From Scalesia atractyloides (lineage: Eukaryota; Streptophyta; Magnoliopsida; Asterales; Asteraceae), in the NCBI GenBank assembly GCA_947069175.1, contig CAMTDV010000027.1, positions 38,763,369-38,827,368 of the forward strand: a stretch of DNA of 64,000 nt, in the 5' to 3' direction. Position numbers and translations under genes: made by a program. Below, one piece after another: positions 1 to 9,099 of the stretch. The first letter of the stretch is position 1, and each line of letters begins with the position of its first letter. Under the pieces are notes generated by a model, which did not search any database, was not told the DNA's origin, and saw only the letters and a list, made by a program, of their open reading frames with translations.

Positions 1-980
1 TGACTTTAACTTGGAGCGAATTGAAGGAAATCATGACCAGACGATTTTGCCCAAGGAGCGAAATCAAGAAATTAGAAGATGAATTTTATTCGTTGAAGCA
101 AAAGGAAGGAGACCACACCACATACAACAAAAGATTCCTCGAGTTACATCAGATGGTTCCCAACATGTTCACTCCCCTCTACCGTTTGATCGAGCACTAC
201 ATTCGTGGTCTTCCGTCAAAGATTCAAGACTCTGTAATAAGTACCACGCCTGCAACTTTGGAAGCAGCAATGGAGCTAGCAACAGCGCTCACCGAGAACC
301 GAATCCGGAACAAAGACTTCAAGGAGGAGAAGAAGAAGGATAAAGCATCAACTGAAACCTCCGACTACACCCAAACCGAATCCCCTTCTCAACCCAATTC
401 TAAGAGAAAAAGAGACGGGCAACTTTTCGCTGCTATCCAACGAAATCAACCAATTTCACACGCCATACCCATCCAAGCTATCCCAATCACTCAAGTGGCA
501 CCCAATTCAACTTACCCAAATAAGAAACCATATCTTGGACCTCACCCTCGATGCAACAACTGTTTTTATCACCATCCCCTTACCTTACCTTGTCGTCTAT
601 GTGCAACTTGTGGACGCTATGGTCATTTGAGCAAGGTTTGCCGCACCTTTCAAAACCAAATCTCTTCCCCTACTCAAAACATGGCCCAAACCTATCAACA
701 ACCCCAATACCCCATGTTCCCATATGTTCGAGCTTGTTTCAATTGTGGCGACCCTACCCACTTTAGAAACACGTGCCCTCGATTGGTTAACATCATAAAC
801 GCTCAAGCCCAATCAAACCCAGTTAACCAAGTAAACCAAGAAAACCCAACCGCTAGGCCACCAGCAAGAGGAAGAGTTTTCAACATCAACGCCAATCCTG
901 CCGAAGATAATGACGGCCCAAACGAAGATACCCAACTAGTCCTCTTCACCGGAAATCAAGAATCAACTCCAATCGTTTAG
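1..980 (+). CDS. Ty3/gypsy gag, 5' end outside the window
   Basis: Structural capsid-nucleocapsid protein of a Ty3/gypsy LTR retrotransposon. The frame is open from base 3 with no convincing start, so the N-terminus lies off the left edge; it ends at TAG 978-980. The first 80 residues match the plant retrotransposon gag pattern (TWSELKEIMTRRFCPRSEI, a YNKRFLELHQMVP stretch, then YIRGLP). A lysine-rich segment follows, then two intact CCHC zinc knuckles: CATCGRYGHLSKVC (600-641) and CFNCGDPTHFRNTC (735-776), preceded by an extra Cys-rich stretch (CNNC, CRLC). In family members the frame normally runs on into protease and reverse transcriptase. Here it stops about 70 residues after the second knuckle and noncoding repeats follow, so no pol is present before the 3' LTR. 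The frame is clean, unlike most other element genes here, so the protein may still be translatable. Confidence 0.88.
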   Translation, partial: TLTWSELKEIMTRRFCPRSEIKKLEDEFYSLKQKEGDHTTYNKRFLELHQMVPNMFTPLYRLIEHYIRGLPSKIQDSVISTTPATLEAAMELATALTENRIRNKDFKEEKKKDKASTETSDYTQTESPSQPNSKRKRDGQLFAAIQRNQPISHAIPIQAIPITQVAPNSTYPNKKPYLGPHPRCNNCFYHHPLTLPCRLCATCGRYGHLSKVCRTFQNQISSPTQNMAQTYQQPQYPMFPYVRACFNCGDPTHFRNTCPRLVNIINAQAQSNPVNQVNQENPTARPPARGRVFNINANPAEDNDGPNEDTQLVLFTGNQESTPIV

Positions 981-1002
981 TTTTATGTTTTTCTTTATCA
1001 AA

Positions 1003-2775
1003 TAGAACCAATCATAACTTAAGGATAAAGCCAATGGGAATTTGACAAGAATATGGTGGATACGCTGCTGGTACTTCCTATATATAAGTATTCTTGTCAA
1101 AGGATCAGAAGCATTATCTGGCGGTTATGAGAGGTTCCATGTGTAAACTGTTTGAGTAATTATTGTTTATTATTTTCAGTACATGCAATTTCATAGGCCG
1201 CCGCTCCCCATTACATTATGAGCGTTGAGCATGTTCCCCATTTCATTATGAGGTTGAACCTGGCGTGCCCACATACGATCGACTCCGTTTGATTGAGCCT
1301 TGATCGCACAGACATTTTTCATTTTCAGTACATGCAATACGATCGGCTCCGTTTGATTGAGCCTTGATCGCACAGACATTTTCATTATCAGTATTTTGTG
1401 GTTGTAGTGTTTGTTGTAGAGTCACATAGAACTAATCATAACTTGCGGATAAAGTCAATGAGAATTTGACGAGAATATGGTGGATACGCCGCTGGTACTT
1501 CCTATATATAAGTATTCTTGTCAAAGGATCGGAGGCATTATCAGGCGGTTATGAGAGGTTCCATGTATAGGTTGTTTGTGTGATTGTTGTTTAGATTAAG
1601 TTTATTATTTTCAGTACATGCAATACGATCGGCTCCGCTTGATTGAGCCTTGATCGCACAGACATTTTCATTTTCAGTACATGCAATACGATCGGCTCCG
1701 TTTGATTGAGCCTTGATCGCACAGACATTTTCATTATCAGTATCTTGTGGTTGTTGTGTTTGTTGTAGAGTCACATAGAACTAATCATAACTTGTGGATA
1801 AAGTCAATGAAAATTTGACAAGAATATGGTGGATACGCCGCTGGTACTTCCTATATATAAGTATTCTTGTCAAATGATTGGAGGCATTATCAGGCGGTTA
1901 TGAGAGGTTCCATGTATAAGCTGTTTGTGTGATTGTTGTTTAGATTAAGTTTATTATTTTCAGTACATGCAATACGATCGGCTCCGCTTGATTGAGCCTT
2001 GATCGCACAGACATTTTCATTTTCAGTACATGCAATACGATTGGCTCCGTTTGATTGAGCCTTGATCGCACAGACATTTTTCATTTTCAGTATTTTTGTG
2101 TTCGTTGTATTGGTTGTAGAGTCACATAGGACTAATCATAATTCACTGATAAAACCAATGAAAATTTGACGAGAATATGGTGGATACGCCGTTGGTACTT
2201 CCTATAGATAAGTATTCTTGTCAAAGGATCAGAGGCATTGTCAGACGTTTATGAGAAGTTCTATGTAGGATTTAGTAGTTTCTTGGTAACTAATCATAAC
2301 TTGCGGATAAAACCAACAAAAATTTGACAAGAATATGGTGGATACGCCGCTGGTACTTCCTATATATAAGTATTCTTGCCAAAGGATCAGAGGCATTATC
2401 AGGCGGTTATGAGAAGTTCCATGTAGGATTTAGTATTGCCCTGGGTTAAAATTTGTGTTACATTTATATCATCTCGCTATTTAAAGAAATTGGATTGTGT
2501 TCCATTTCTACATAAACTAACCTCTCCATCATAACAAACGAGAGAGGAACTGTCACCATTCAAACATATATGCTATCAGAATGTGGATTCAAATATTAGC
2601 TGTTGTGTTTATTTATGTTCTATAGTCATAGAACCAATCATAACTTACTGATAAAACCAATGAAAATTTGACAAGAATATGGTGGATACGCCGCTGGTAC
2701 TTCCTATATATAAGTATTCTTGTCAAAGGATCAGAGGTATTGTTAGATGGTTATGAGAAGTTCCATGTAGGTTGT
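1003..2775 (+). repeat. Six-copy hairpin repeat between gag and 3' LTR
   Basis: About 137 bp repeated six times with variable spacers, starting near 1004, 1428, 1783, 2130, 2288 and 2630. Each copy holds an inverted repeat, TTTGACAAGAATA and TATTCTTGTCAAA, around a 35-nt loop with GGTGGATACGCCGCTGG and TATATATAAG. Stem positions: 1040-1052/1088-1100, 1465-1477/1513-1525, 1814-1826/1862-1874, 2165-2177/2213-2225, 2323-2335/2371-2383, 2667-2679/2715-2727. Stem and loop are better conserved than the spacers. The array sits where pol would be expected. Function unknown; a structured RNA element such as a packaging or dimerisation signal is one possibility. Confidence 0.85.
1265..2085 (+). repeat. 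Paired 58-bp repeats with nested hairpin
   Basis: A 58-bp unit occurs as adjacent pairs in three of the spacers between the larger repeats (about 1268-1380, 1609-1726, 1958-2078). Its core can fold as CGATC-GGCTC, loop, GAGCC-tt-GATCG. A related stem occurs in the LTR fragment near 27715, so the unit probably derives from LTR or untranslated sequence of this gypsy family. Confidence 0.75.
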
Positions 2776-3055
2776 AGTATTAGAAGTTTTGCCTTAGGAT
2801 ATAACCATATCCTTCCAAACATATCCAAACTCTTATGCATGATATCATATTTAGCGAATCAATTCTGCTTATCAATACTTTTACAGTAGGCAACAAAAAG
2901 CGATTCCTGTAATAGGGTACTTAACCCTTACAAGGAACGTTACCGCCTCAAACAAAAACTTAAACCCTTACTTTTTCTAAGCATGTAACTGTCAAACTAA
3001 ACACCATCATTTTTAGCCAATTATATCACTATTTAAATTTCGGGACGAAATTTCT
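2776..3055. other. Noncoding 3' region before the polypurine tract
   Basis: No gene seen. The block TTTCGGGACGAAATTTC at 3038-3054 is the sequence commonly found just ahead of the polypurine tract in plant chromovirus-type gypsy elements, which supports the 3' LTR boundary placed at 3072. Confidence 0.5.
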
Positions 3056-3070
3056 AAAAAGCAGGGGATA
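3056..3070 (+). other. Polypurine tract of the gypsy element
   Basis: AAAAAGCAGGGGATA lies immediately before the LTR start TGTAACATCC. It would prime plus-strand DNA synthesis. Its position fixes the orientation: element on the plus strand, this LTR being the 3' one. Confidence 0.75.
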
Positions 3071-3255
3071 CTGTAACATCCGTAAAAAACGGATGTTACC
3101 AAACCCGCTCCGTTTATTAATCGAACAATCAGTTTAAAATTTCGTGGCGTATTTAATGCCCAAATTAATTTTAAACGATACATAATTAATTATTATATTG
3201 GAATATATAATTTGTTTTTGAAAAATTGTTAAAAATAATGAAATAAAAATAAAAT

Positions 3256-3343
3256 GGTTCTGCCGGGTTTCGAACCCGGGTCAGTCAACCGTTTCAGCAA
3301 ACAACTTAACACACACACACTCAACCACTGCGCCACTTGCATT
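3256..3343 (-). other. tRNA-like sequence, reversed, inside the LTR
   Basis: On the minus strand an A-box-like TGGCGCAGTGG and a perfect T-arm CCGGGTTCGAAACCCGG (5-bp stem, 7-nt loop, B box) are spaced as in a tRNA with an enlarged middle. The acceptor strands do not pair (the 3' strand CAGAACC has no partner), so it is not a working tRNA. It may be a SINE-type head or pseudo-tRNA. Confidence 0.6.
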
Positions 3344-3595
3344 TCTTGTTGATTATTAGAATCAATTAATTCATATCATGAATCCCAAATTCAAAAACCG
3401 GCGCCCAAATTTCAGTCGTCGGAAATCCCGACTAACTCGCCAAGAAATTACGATATCTTCAGTTATAACGTAAACATTTACTAGGACATCGGTTATAACC
3501 GACGCCTGAACCCACGACACAAGCTATAACCGCCGGAGAATTTCTAACCGACGAATCAAGTCGGAAATCGGACCAAATTCATCGATGACCTGCCT

Positions 3596-3603
3596 TATAA
3601 ATA
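3596..3603 (+). promoter_or_regulatory. TATA box of the gypsy LTR
   Basis: TATAAATA followed by CCCCC lies in a CCGG-rich stretch about 525 bp into the LTR, a typical core-promoter context for plant LTRs. Transcription would be expected to start about 30 bp downstream. Inferred from sequence only. Confidence 0.6.
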
Positions 3604-4035
3604 CCCCCTCGAACCTCTGCAAGCTTTTTCGCTCAAAACCGCACCTTTACCCGACGTAATTCCACTCGCCGGAAAATTTCTGCACATCGCCGGAAAACCG
3701 AACCCTTCACTTCTGAGCCTTACTGAACCCCCTGAGTTTATACCGAAGTCACCCACATCCTTTTCAAACTTGCTGAAGACTCTCTGCCGCAAGACACACG
3801 TCGCCGGAATCTTTTGCTGTCACCGGAGTTTCGCCGGAGAAACAGAGGAGTCCAGTCGGTATACCTTACGCTTAAATCTTTCTTTCTTTTTATATATCTC
3901 ACATGTAATTAACCACCAGACACTAACAAACATGATTAAAACTTCGAACCAGTCAGTCATCGTTTCTGGTTAAGACTGGCGAAGAAGACGAAGTTTCGGT
4001 AACATATAAGTTTAATTTAAATCAAGAAATAACTC

Positions 4036-4114
4036 GGGTTAGACACACAGTCCAGCGGTGGACTGTGTGCACATTAAACACGTAAACGTCTCGAGTTCGA
4101 ATCTTGTCCCACGC
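4036..4114 (+). other. tRNA-like module 1 of 4
   Basis: An A-box-like CAGTCCAGCGGTGG and a B-box-like GAGTTCGAATC at tRNA spacing. First of four modules with a period of about 170 bp. Acceptor pairing is absent. Confidence 0.5.
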
Positions 4115-4206
4115 ATGCTTGCCTTAATAAAAATGTTTTTTTTTGTTAACCGAACCGGAGTCACCGCTGTACATGTTAAGTTTAATAATAACCGGAATAA
4201 TAACCA

Positions 4207-4284
4207 AGATAGACACACAGTCCAGCGGTGGGCTGTGTGAATGTTTAAACACACGTCACGAGTTCGAGTCCGGTCTACTGCACC
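4207..4284 (+). other. tRNA-like module 2 of 4
   Basis: Same layout as module 1: AGACACACAGTCCAGCGGTG, then GAGTTCGAGTCC. About 170 bp downstream of module 1 and diverged in the middle. Confidence 0.5.
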
Positions 4285-4377
4285 GATTCGGACAATTATC
4301 TAACTTTTTAAAATAAGGCAGAAATGAAATAATGAAGTTTGTTCATAAGTATAATATAAATCGGATTATTTAACAAG

Positions 4378-4454
4378 TTAGACACACAGTCCAGTGGTGG
4401 ACTGTGTGTTAACTCAACCCACAGGTCCCGGGTTCGAGACCTGTGGAGCGCACC
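4378..4454 (+). other. tRNA-like module 3 of 4
   Basis: Same opening sequence with CAGTCCAGTGGTGG; the B-box region CCCGGGTTCGAGACC is closer to consensus. About 170 bp after module 2. Confidence 0.5.
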
Positions 4455-4545
4455 GAGTCACTGATTAAAATCTTTTTAGAAATAAGTTGATTTTCGGATT
4501 AATCTAATTAATATATAAATATAATTAAAAACAGAAATATTTCGG

Positions 4546-4621
4546 GTTAGACACGTAGCTCAGTTGGTAGAGCTGCGTGCACGCGTACGGGAGGTCTCGG
4601 GTTCGAGCCTCACTCAGCGCA
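4546..4621 (+). other. tRNA-like module 4 of 4, most tRNA-like
   Basis: Contains a consensus A box TAGCTCAGTTGG (4556-4567) with a D arm that can pair (GCTC/GAGC) and a consensus B box GGTTCGAGCC (4600-4609). The anticodon and acceptor stems do not form, so it is tRNA-like rather than a tRNA gene. The A and B boxes could bind TFIIIC. Confidence 0.6.
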
Positions 4622-5037
4622 CACATACACGCATACGAACCGGTCAAAGTCAACTGGTCAAAAAAAGTCAACTTTTTTTTATTATTTTTATTTATTTATT
4701 TTAATTAAAAATCAATTAAAAATACTTAAAAATAACATTTTTAAGGTTAGAAAATAGCCTTAAACTCACAAAAATACACCCAACAATCCTACTAAAATTG
4801 ATTAATAAAATCCCATTATTTACCAAACCATTATGCTATTTATCTAGGTTAGTTTCACTCGTGGTTAAAACCAACTTCGCGTGCATTCAACATTATCAAC
4901 CGAACGCACCCAAGGTGAGTGAATCTTACAACTCCCCCTTTTTAATTACACGTTTTGGGGTGTGTCATGTGTCACAAAATAATTAACTCGTTTGTTTAAA
5001 CTTGTGCCATACCATATTGTGATCTAAACCTAGATTG

Positions 5038-5310
5038 TTTATATTGTTGTGGTTATGTATTTCATTTTGTCAACTTATATGAAAGTCATTCATTAAGCCC
5101 ATCAGTTCCTCGTGGGAGACGAGTTGAGCAACGCGTGCCTCAAAACAAATCCATTATTGTTCATGTGTGTATTATTGAGTTTATATTGTTTGTAGTTATG
5201 TATTTCATATTGTCAAGTTTATGCAATTCATTCATTAGGCCCATCAGTTCCTCGTGAGAGACGAGTTGAGCAACGCGTGCCTCTAAACGATCCATTATTG
5301 TTCATGTGTG
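5038..5310 (+). repeat. 137-bp direct duplication near the LTR 3' end
   Basis: Two adjacent copies, each with CATCAGTTCCTCGTG and ACGAGTTGAGCAACGCGTGC. The CTCGT...ACGAG part can form a short hairpin. A single related copy lies in the LTR fragment at about 27665. Confidence 0.75.
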
Positions 5311-5689
5311 TATTTGTTTATTATTAAATTGATTGGTGAATAAGTTTACATCTGTTTTTACTCATGTGTGGTTGTGAACTTATTTTATAATCAATTAAAT
5401 AAACTTGTTCAAATGTTTTCCATAGGATTCACTCGCCAACTTTTTGTTGATCCAAAAACCCTTTTTACACATGATACAGGTGAACAGGATGAAGCAAGGA
5501 AAACATAGGAAATGCCTTAGAAGAAAACAATGAAGCCTAGATTGATATTTAGGACATGTTGTAATATTGATTGTAATTTTCCATTAAAGTGTATTAATGA
5601 ATATGAAACGTTAAAATAAATGTCATGAGCTTTGATGATAACCCAATCATGCCCCGATCACCTTTTCCGCTGCGGGTCGGGGTGTGACA

Positions 5690-5806
5690 TCAACAAACTC
5701 CCCCTTGGCTGTTGCTTGGTCTTCAGTCTTCATTCCGAATTGCCTGTTGTATCAACAAGCTCCCCCTAAAGATTTTCTATCCTAAGTTGATTGAGAATCC
5801 ATGTCA
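5690..5806 (-). other. Polypurine-tract-like ends of the interrupted element
   Basis: Read on the minus strand, two purine-rich tracts (from 5759-5771 and 5698-5706, each with GGGGGAG) follow the pseudogene stop within about 40-110 bp. In copia-type elements such tracts mark the 3' LTR boundary. This suggests the element went from gag straight to its 3' end with no pol. The gypsy LTR replaces whatever followed. Confidence 0.4.
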
Positions 5807-6928
5807 TCAACATTTTACAGAATCATCAAACCTTTCCTGTTTCTTCTTGAGTACCACTGGAGGTAACTGGATCGTCACGATTTGCTGTACATTAGACTCT
5901 ACCACTGGAGTTGAAGCAGAAAATTTTGGTTGCGAGGATGAGGCTATAGCATCAGGATTACCAGGGTCTTCACTATCCTGATCACATTTACGTTTGATCT
6001 CCTGTGCTTGGCATCTTTCATTCCAAAGAATGTTCACCCGCTTTCTGCTCATTTCAAACACGTACTTAATACCATTAAAGCCTTCAACCACTGTAGAATT
6101 TCGAGAATGATACCATTCTCTCAAGTTGTTATGCTTAGCAGTTAATGTTTCGGCAGATCGTTGTACAATCGTACTACGTTCTTTAAGCCTATTCAATTCA
6201 ATCCCACGAGAGTTATCAGCCTCTCTCATCTGTTGTAGCTGAGTTGTCTTTTCAGCATCTGCAGCCTTCAACCGCTCATTTTCTTTTCTTAACTGCACAA
6301 TCTCAGAATCCTGTTTTCTAACTGTCTCTTTCAAAGAATTTATCTCCAACTGTTGTTTGACAACTGTGTTCCGATTTGAAGACATAAACTCTGAATGCTT
6401 GTTAATCTGAATTACCGCAGCTTGCAACTGAGTGAACAAAAAATCCACTTTTTCATCATGTTCCATTTCAGAGAATAAACGATTGCTTCGTTTTGTATTT
6501 TAATGATGAGTTATGGACTAGGATTGTTGAACAGATGAAGTAGTAAGCTGCGATTGAACTGGAGTAGCTTCAGCTGAAAGTGTTTCAGCTGCTGTGGTAT
6601 TTGAAGGTTGTGGTTAAGAGGTTGTAATGGGTTCTGTCATGACAAGTTCAGTCTCCTTGTTGTAAAGGTAGACTGGGCTTCTACAATTGGTTCCAGTACA
6701 GTTTCTTGATGTGAGGTTGTAGGGTGTGTGATTTCAGGTTGTGTTGACGATGTTCCCATAGCCTTTTTTCTACCCTTATCACCACCTATAGTACCTACAT
6801 CACTTGCACCACCATTACCATCATCGTTACCATTATCATCATTACCTTTTCCTTTTGATGACCAAACTTATCTTCAATCATCTTCTTCAAAGTTGGTTCT
6901 TTATATCTGACTCACTGTCATCATGGCG
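5807..6928 (-). pseudogene. Gag-type ORF, C-terminal half (coiled coil), cut by copia A
   Basis: The intact portion at 5807-6466 has 219 codons. It opens with MEHDEKVDFLF and runs through about 120 residues of heptad-like, Lys/Glu/Gln/Leu-rich sequence predicted by eye to be coiled coil, then a Ser/Pro-rich tail. The frame continues upstream of that Met through a Pro/Thr/Ser-rich linker with in-frame stops, so the Met is not the true start. The upstream sequence reads into copia A at 6928 and resumes at 12402. The arrangement (globular N-terminal domain, linker, coiled coil) matches gag-like proteins I recall from Asteraceae retroelements, often labelled longin-like; the label is not functional evidence. 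At least one frameshift lies near 6870. Confidence 0.55.
6924..6928. repeat. Target-site duplication TGGCG (left)
   Basis: TGGCG just before the left LTR of copia A matches TGGCG at 12402-12406 exactly, as expected for a 5-bp copia integration scar. Confidence 0.9.
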
Positions 6929-7346
6929 TGTAAGTCCCGTTTATCCGGGTCTAACACTGATATCACACAATCACCAAGGATGGGCGGAATCCAAACTTGA
7001 TGATCTTCAAGAAAAACTGAAATGATGAAGAACAATACGAATTCCATTTAACACCTTGCACACGATTCTATTACTTGAATAAGCAAAACCGTCTGGTACA
7101 AGATGAAGGTTCTCTAGAAAAAACCTAAGAGTCTCCAAAAGTCTAACCCTAGGAAATGACATAAGCTTAGCTTATACCTAGGGTAAGACATAACCCTAAT
7201 GGGCTTGCCTGGCCCACATGGCCTATGGCATGCCCAAATGACCTATAAAGGTCCAAACCTAACACAAACTAACCCAGTTAAGCTCAAACTACCATATACC
7301 GTTTCATATATTTGATGCTTCAGTCTCACAGTTCTAGGACCTAACA
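6929..7346 (-). repeat. Copia A 3' LTR
   Basis: On the plus strand it runs TGTAAGTCC...CCTAACA. It differs from the other LTR by scattered substitutions and short indels. It is the downstream LTR because the polypurine tract abuts it. Confidence 0.92.
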
Positions 7347-7356
7347 ATCTCCCCTT
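7347..7356 (-). other. Copia A polypurine tract
   Basis: Reads AAGGGGAGAT on the minus strand, directly adjoining LTR start TGTTAGGTCC. Confidence 0.8.
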
Positions 7357-9099
7357 AGATTGATGCATCAAATTGTCTTCGTAATGCAAATTCAGCAACG
7401 TCTTCAACAGAAAATATGCCTGTCGTAGTGCCGTAAGTGTTGTGGAAGTCAGTCTCATACTTCTTGGACCTCACTCTTCAACGAACTCTCAGCACTGGGT
7501 CTCTTTCTTCAGCTCTTGTGTTTAGCTTCATATTAGGATCTTGATCAGCTTTGCTTGAAACATCTTTGTTAAAAAGAATGCGAGAGGAGGAATCTCAGCA
7601 GCTCTTTTCTTCTTCAATATTTCTCTTTCAAGCAAGCGGGTTCACAAGTACTTCTTCAAATGCACTATCACTGTCAGATGATGACTGGAATCTGGTTCTA
7701 CTGACTCAGGTACACTTTGCTGTTGTGACACTTCATGATTTGTCGACAATTAACAGCATCTCAGTTTCAGCAATCCCTGTTTCTTGATTTAAATCAAGAT
7801 CTGCACAATTCTCAGAAATTTATAAGCAAAACATTCTTATGCAACAGGGAGAGTACCACATGAACACTTGGTACTTCCAAGTACTTGTACTCGGATCAAA
7901 ATTCAAATTTCCTTCATCTTTAGATGATTAGTCAAATCTTCAAGAACGGTTAATAATTTTTAATAAAACAAAAATCACTCTATTTTTGGATTTTTAAATT
8001 TTCTATATTTTTTTAATTTTTTTAAAATATAAAGAATATAAACAGAAACATAAATAAACAAAGAAACTAACTCAATAGTTACAACTATGCAATTGCAATG
8101 GGGTCAAAATCGTTTTCAAGCGGACTAAGGAACACTTTTCGGTGCGAACTTATTCAGACTGGTCTATGCGATTGCCAATATGTTTGTCCACTTAGACTTT
8201 AACGCTAAACTTTCATTTTTCAACTTCGTGATACGCTTAAGGTAGTATTATACTATAATACCCATGTGTCCCATACCATGACATACCCCCGCGATCAAGG
8301 TAAGCACAACGATTCATCCTAGCAGGTGAATATACTGAGATCATCCTTTGTCTTTTACAACGTCAGACTATTGGTGAACAAGTCAGTACTTCCGTACAGC
8401 AGAGTGACCAATAGTATCTGGCGAGGGTTAGGCATATACCTTATTTGGTATGTTTGGATTCATGAGATTTCCTTTCTTTTAAGGTATTGGCCTTTTTATT
8501 TTGGCTCTTTTAAATATATCATGACTGTGCCTAGGTCTGCATATAATCTGGATGCAACAGAAGGGCAGCCAAGATATCCCCGGATGACTCAACAGCATAA
8601 AGACCCGAAACCTCAGATGTTGGCTATCTATCAACGCAAAATTTAAGACCATGAAATCAGACGCCGATGGTATGTTACCCACAAGATACATAGTTCGTTA
8701 TGTTTATATCACTTAGTATCTTTTAATCACTTTGAGCGTAAGCCTACCGACATATCATATTAGATCCTAGTCTTTTCAGCTACGACACCTTACATGTGTC
8801 AGTCACACCCTTTATCACGAATATTCATTTCATTTCCCATGACTTTTTATTTTTGTATTGTTTTTTTTTCAAGTAATGTTTTTGTATTTTTCTAATTTTC
8901 TCCCCCTCAAAGAATACATATATACATATATCGCCCTCTTCCCCCTAAATTTGTGCATCATACTTTATGCGCAAATTAACCTAATAAAGAAAACATATGC
9001 ACAAAGTTTTAGAACGAAAGAAAAAGGAAAAAAATTTTGTTGTTTTTGCTTAACCGTTCCATTACTAGATTAAAACTAAGAAATTTCAAAATTAAAGCA
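7357..9099 (-). other. Copia A 3' noncoding region
   Basis: No reverse transcriptase, integrase or RNase H motif in any frame. AT-rich. Several blocks (around 8370-8410, 8590-8610 and 8725-8745) resemble the 3' noncoding part of copia B (40960-41340), including an AAGCCTACCGA/GAGCCTACCGA stretch and a CAGCATAAAGAC stretch. Confidence 0.6.

Larger units (their letters stand above)
3072..5689 (+). mobile_element. 3' LTR of the Ty3/gypsy element (2.6 kb)
   Basis: Begins TGTAACATCC after the polypurine tract and ends GGTCGGGGTGTGACA, giving TG...CA termini. The same 3' terminus appears at 28185 and, diverged, at 38419. Contents in order: a reversed tRNA-like sequence, a GC-rich segment with a TATA box, four diverged tRNA-like modules about 170 bp apart, and a duplicated block of about 137 bp. 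At 2618 bp it is long for an LTR. The 5' LTR is outside the window, so the target duplication (candidate TCAAC at 5690-5694) and age cannot be tested. Confidence 0.8.

Noticed and set aside
1040..2727. Self-cleaving ribozyme (hammerhead or twister) in the hairpin repeats
   Set aside because: No CTGATGA...GAAA core for a hammerhead, and the loop sequence does not convincingly match a twister core. A covariance-model search would be needed.
1003..2775. CRISPR-like or satellite array
   Set aside because: Repeats are 137 bp with irregular related spacers inside an LTR element. This is eukaryotic DNA and nothing fits a CRISPR layout.
4546..4621. A genuine tRNA gene in the LTR
   Set aside because: A and B boxes are good, but acceptor and anticodon stems cannot form. 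Recorded as tRNA-like only.
5712..5981. Plus-strand ORF overlapping the coiled-coil pseudogene
   Set aside because: Shadow of the minus-strand coding sequence.
8326..8646. Plus-strand 106-codon ORF in the copia A 3' region
   Set aside because: Overlaps noncoding blocks shared with copia B, where no matching ORF is open. No recognisable domain.
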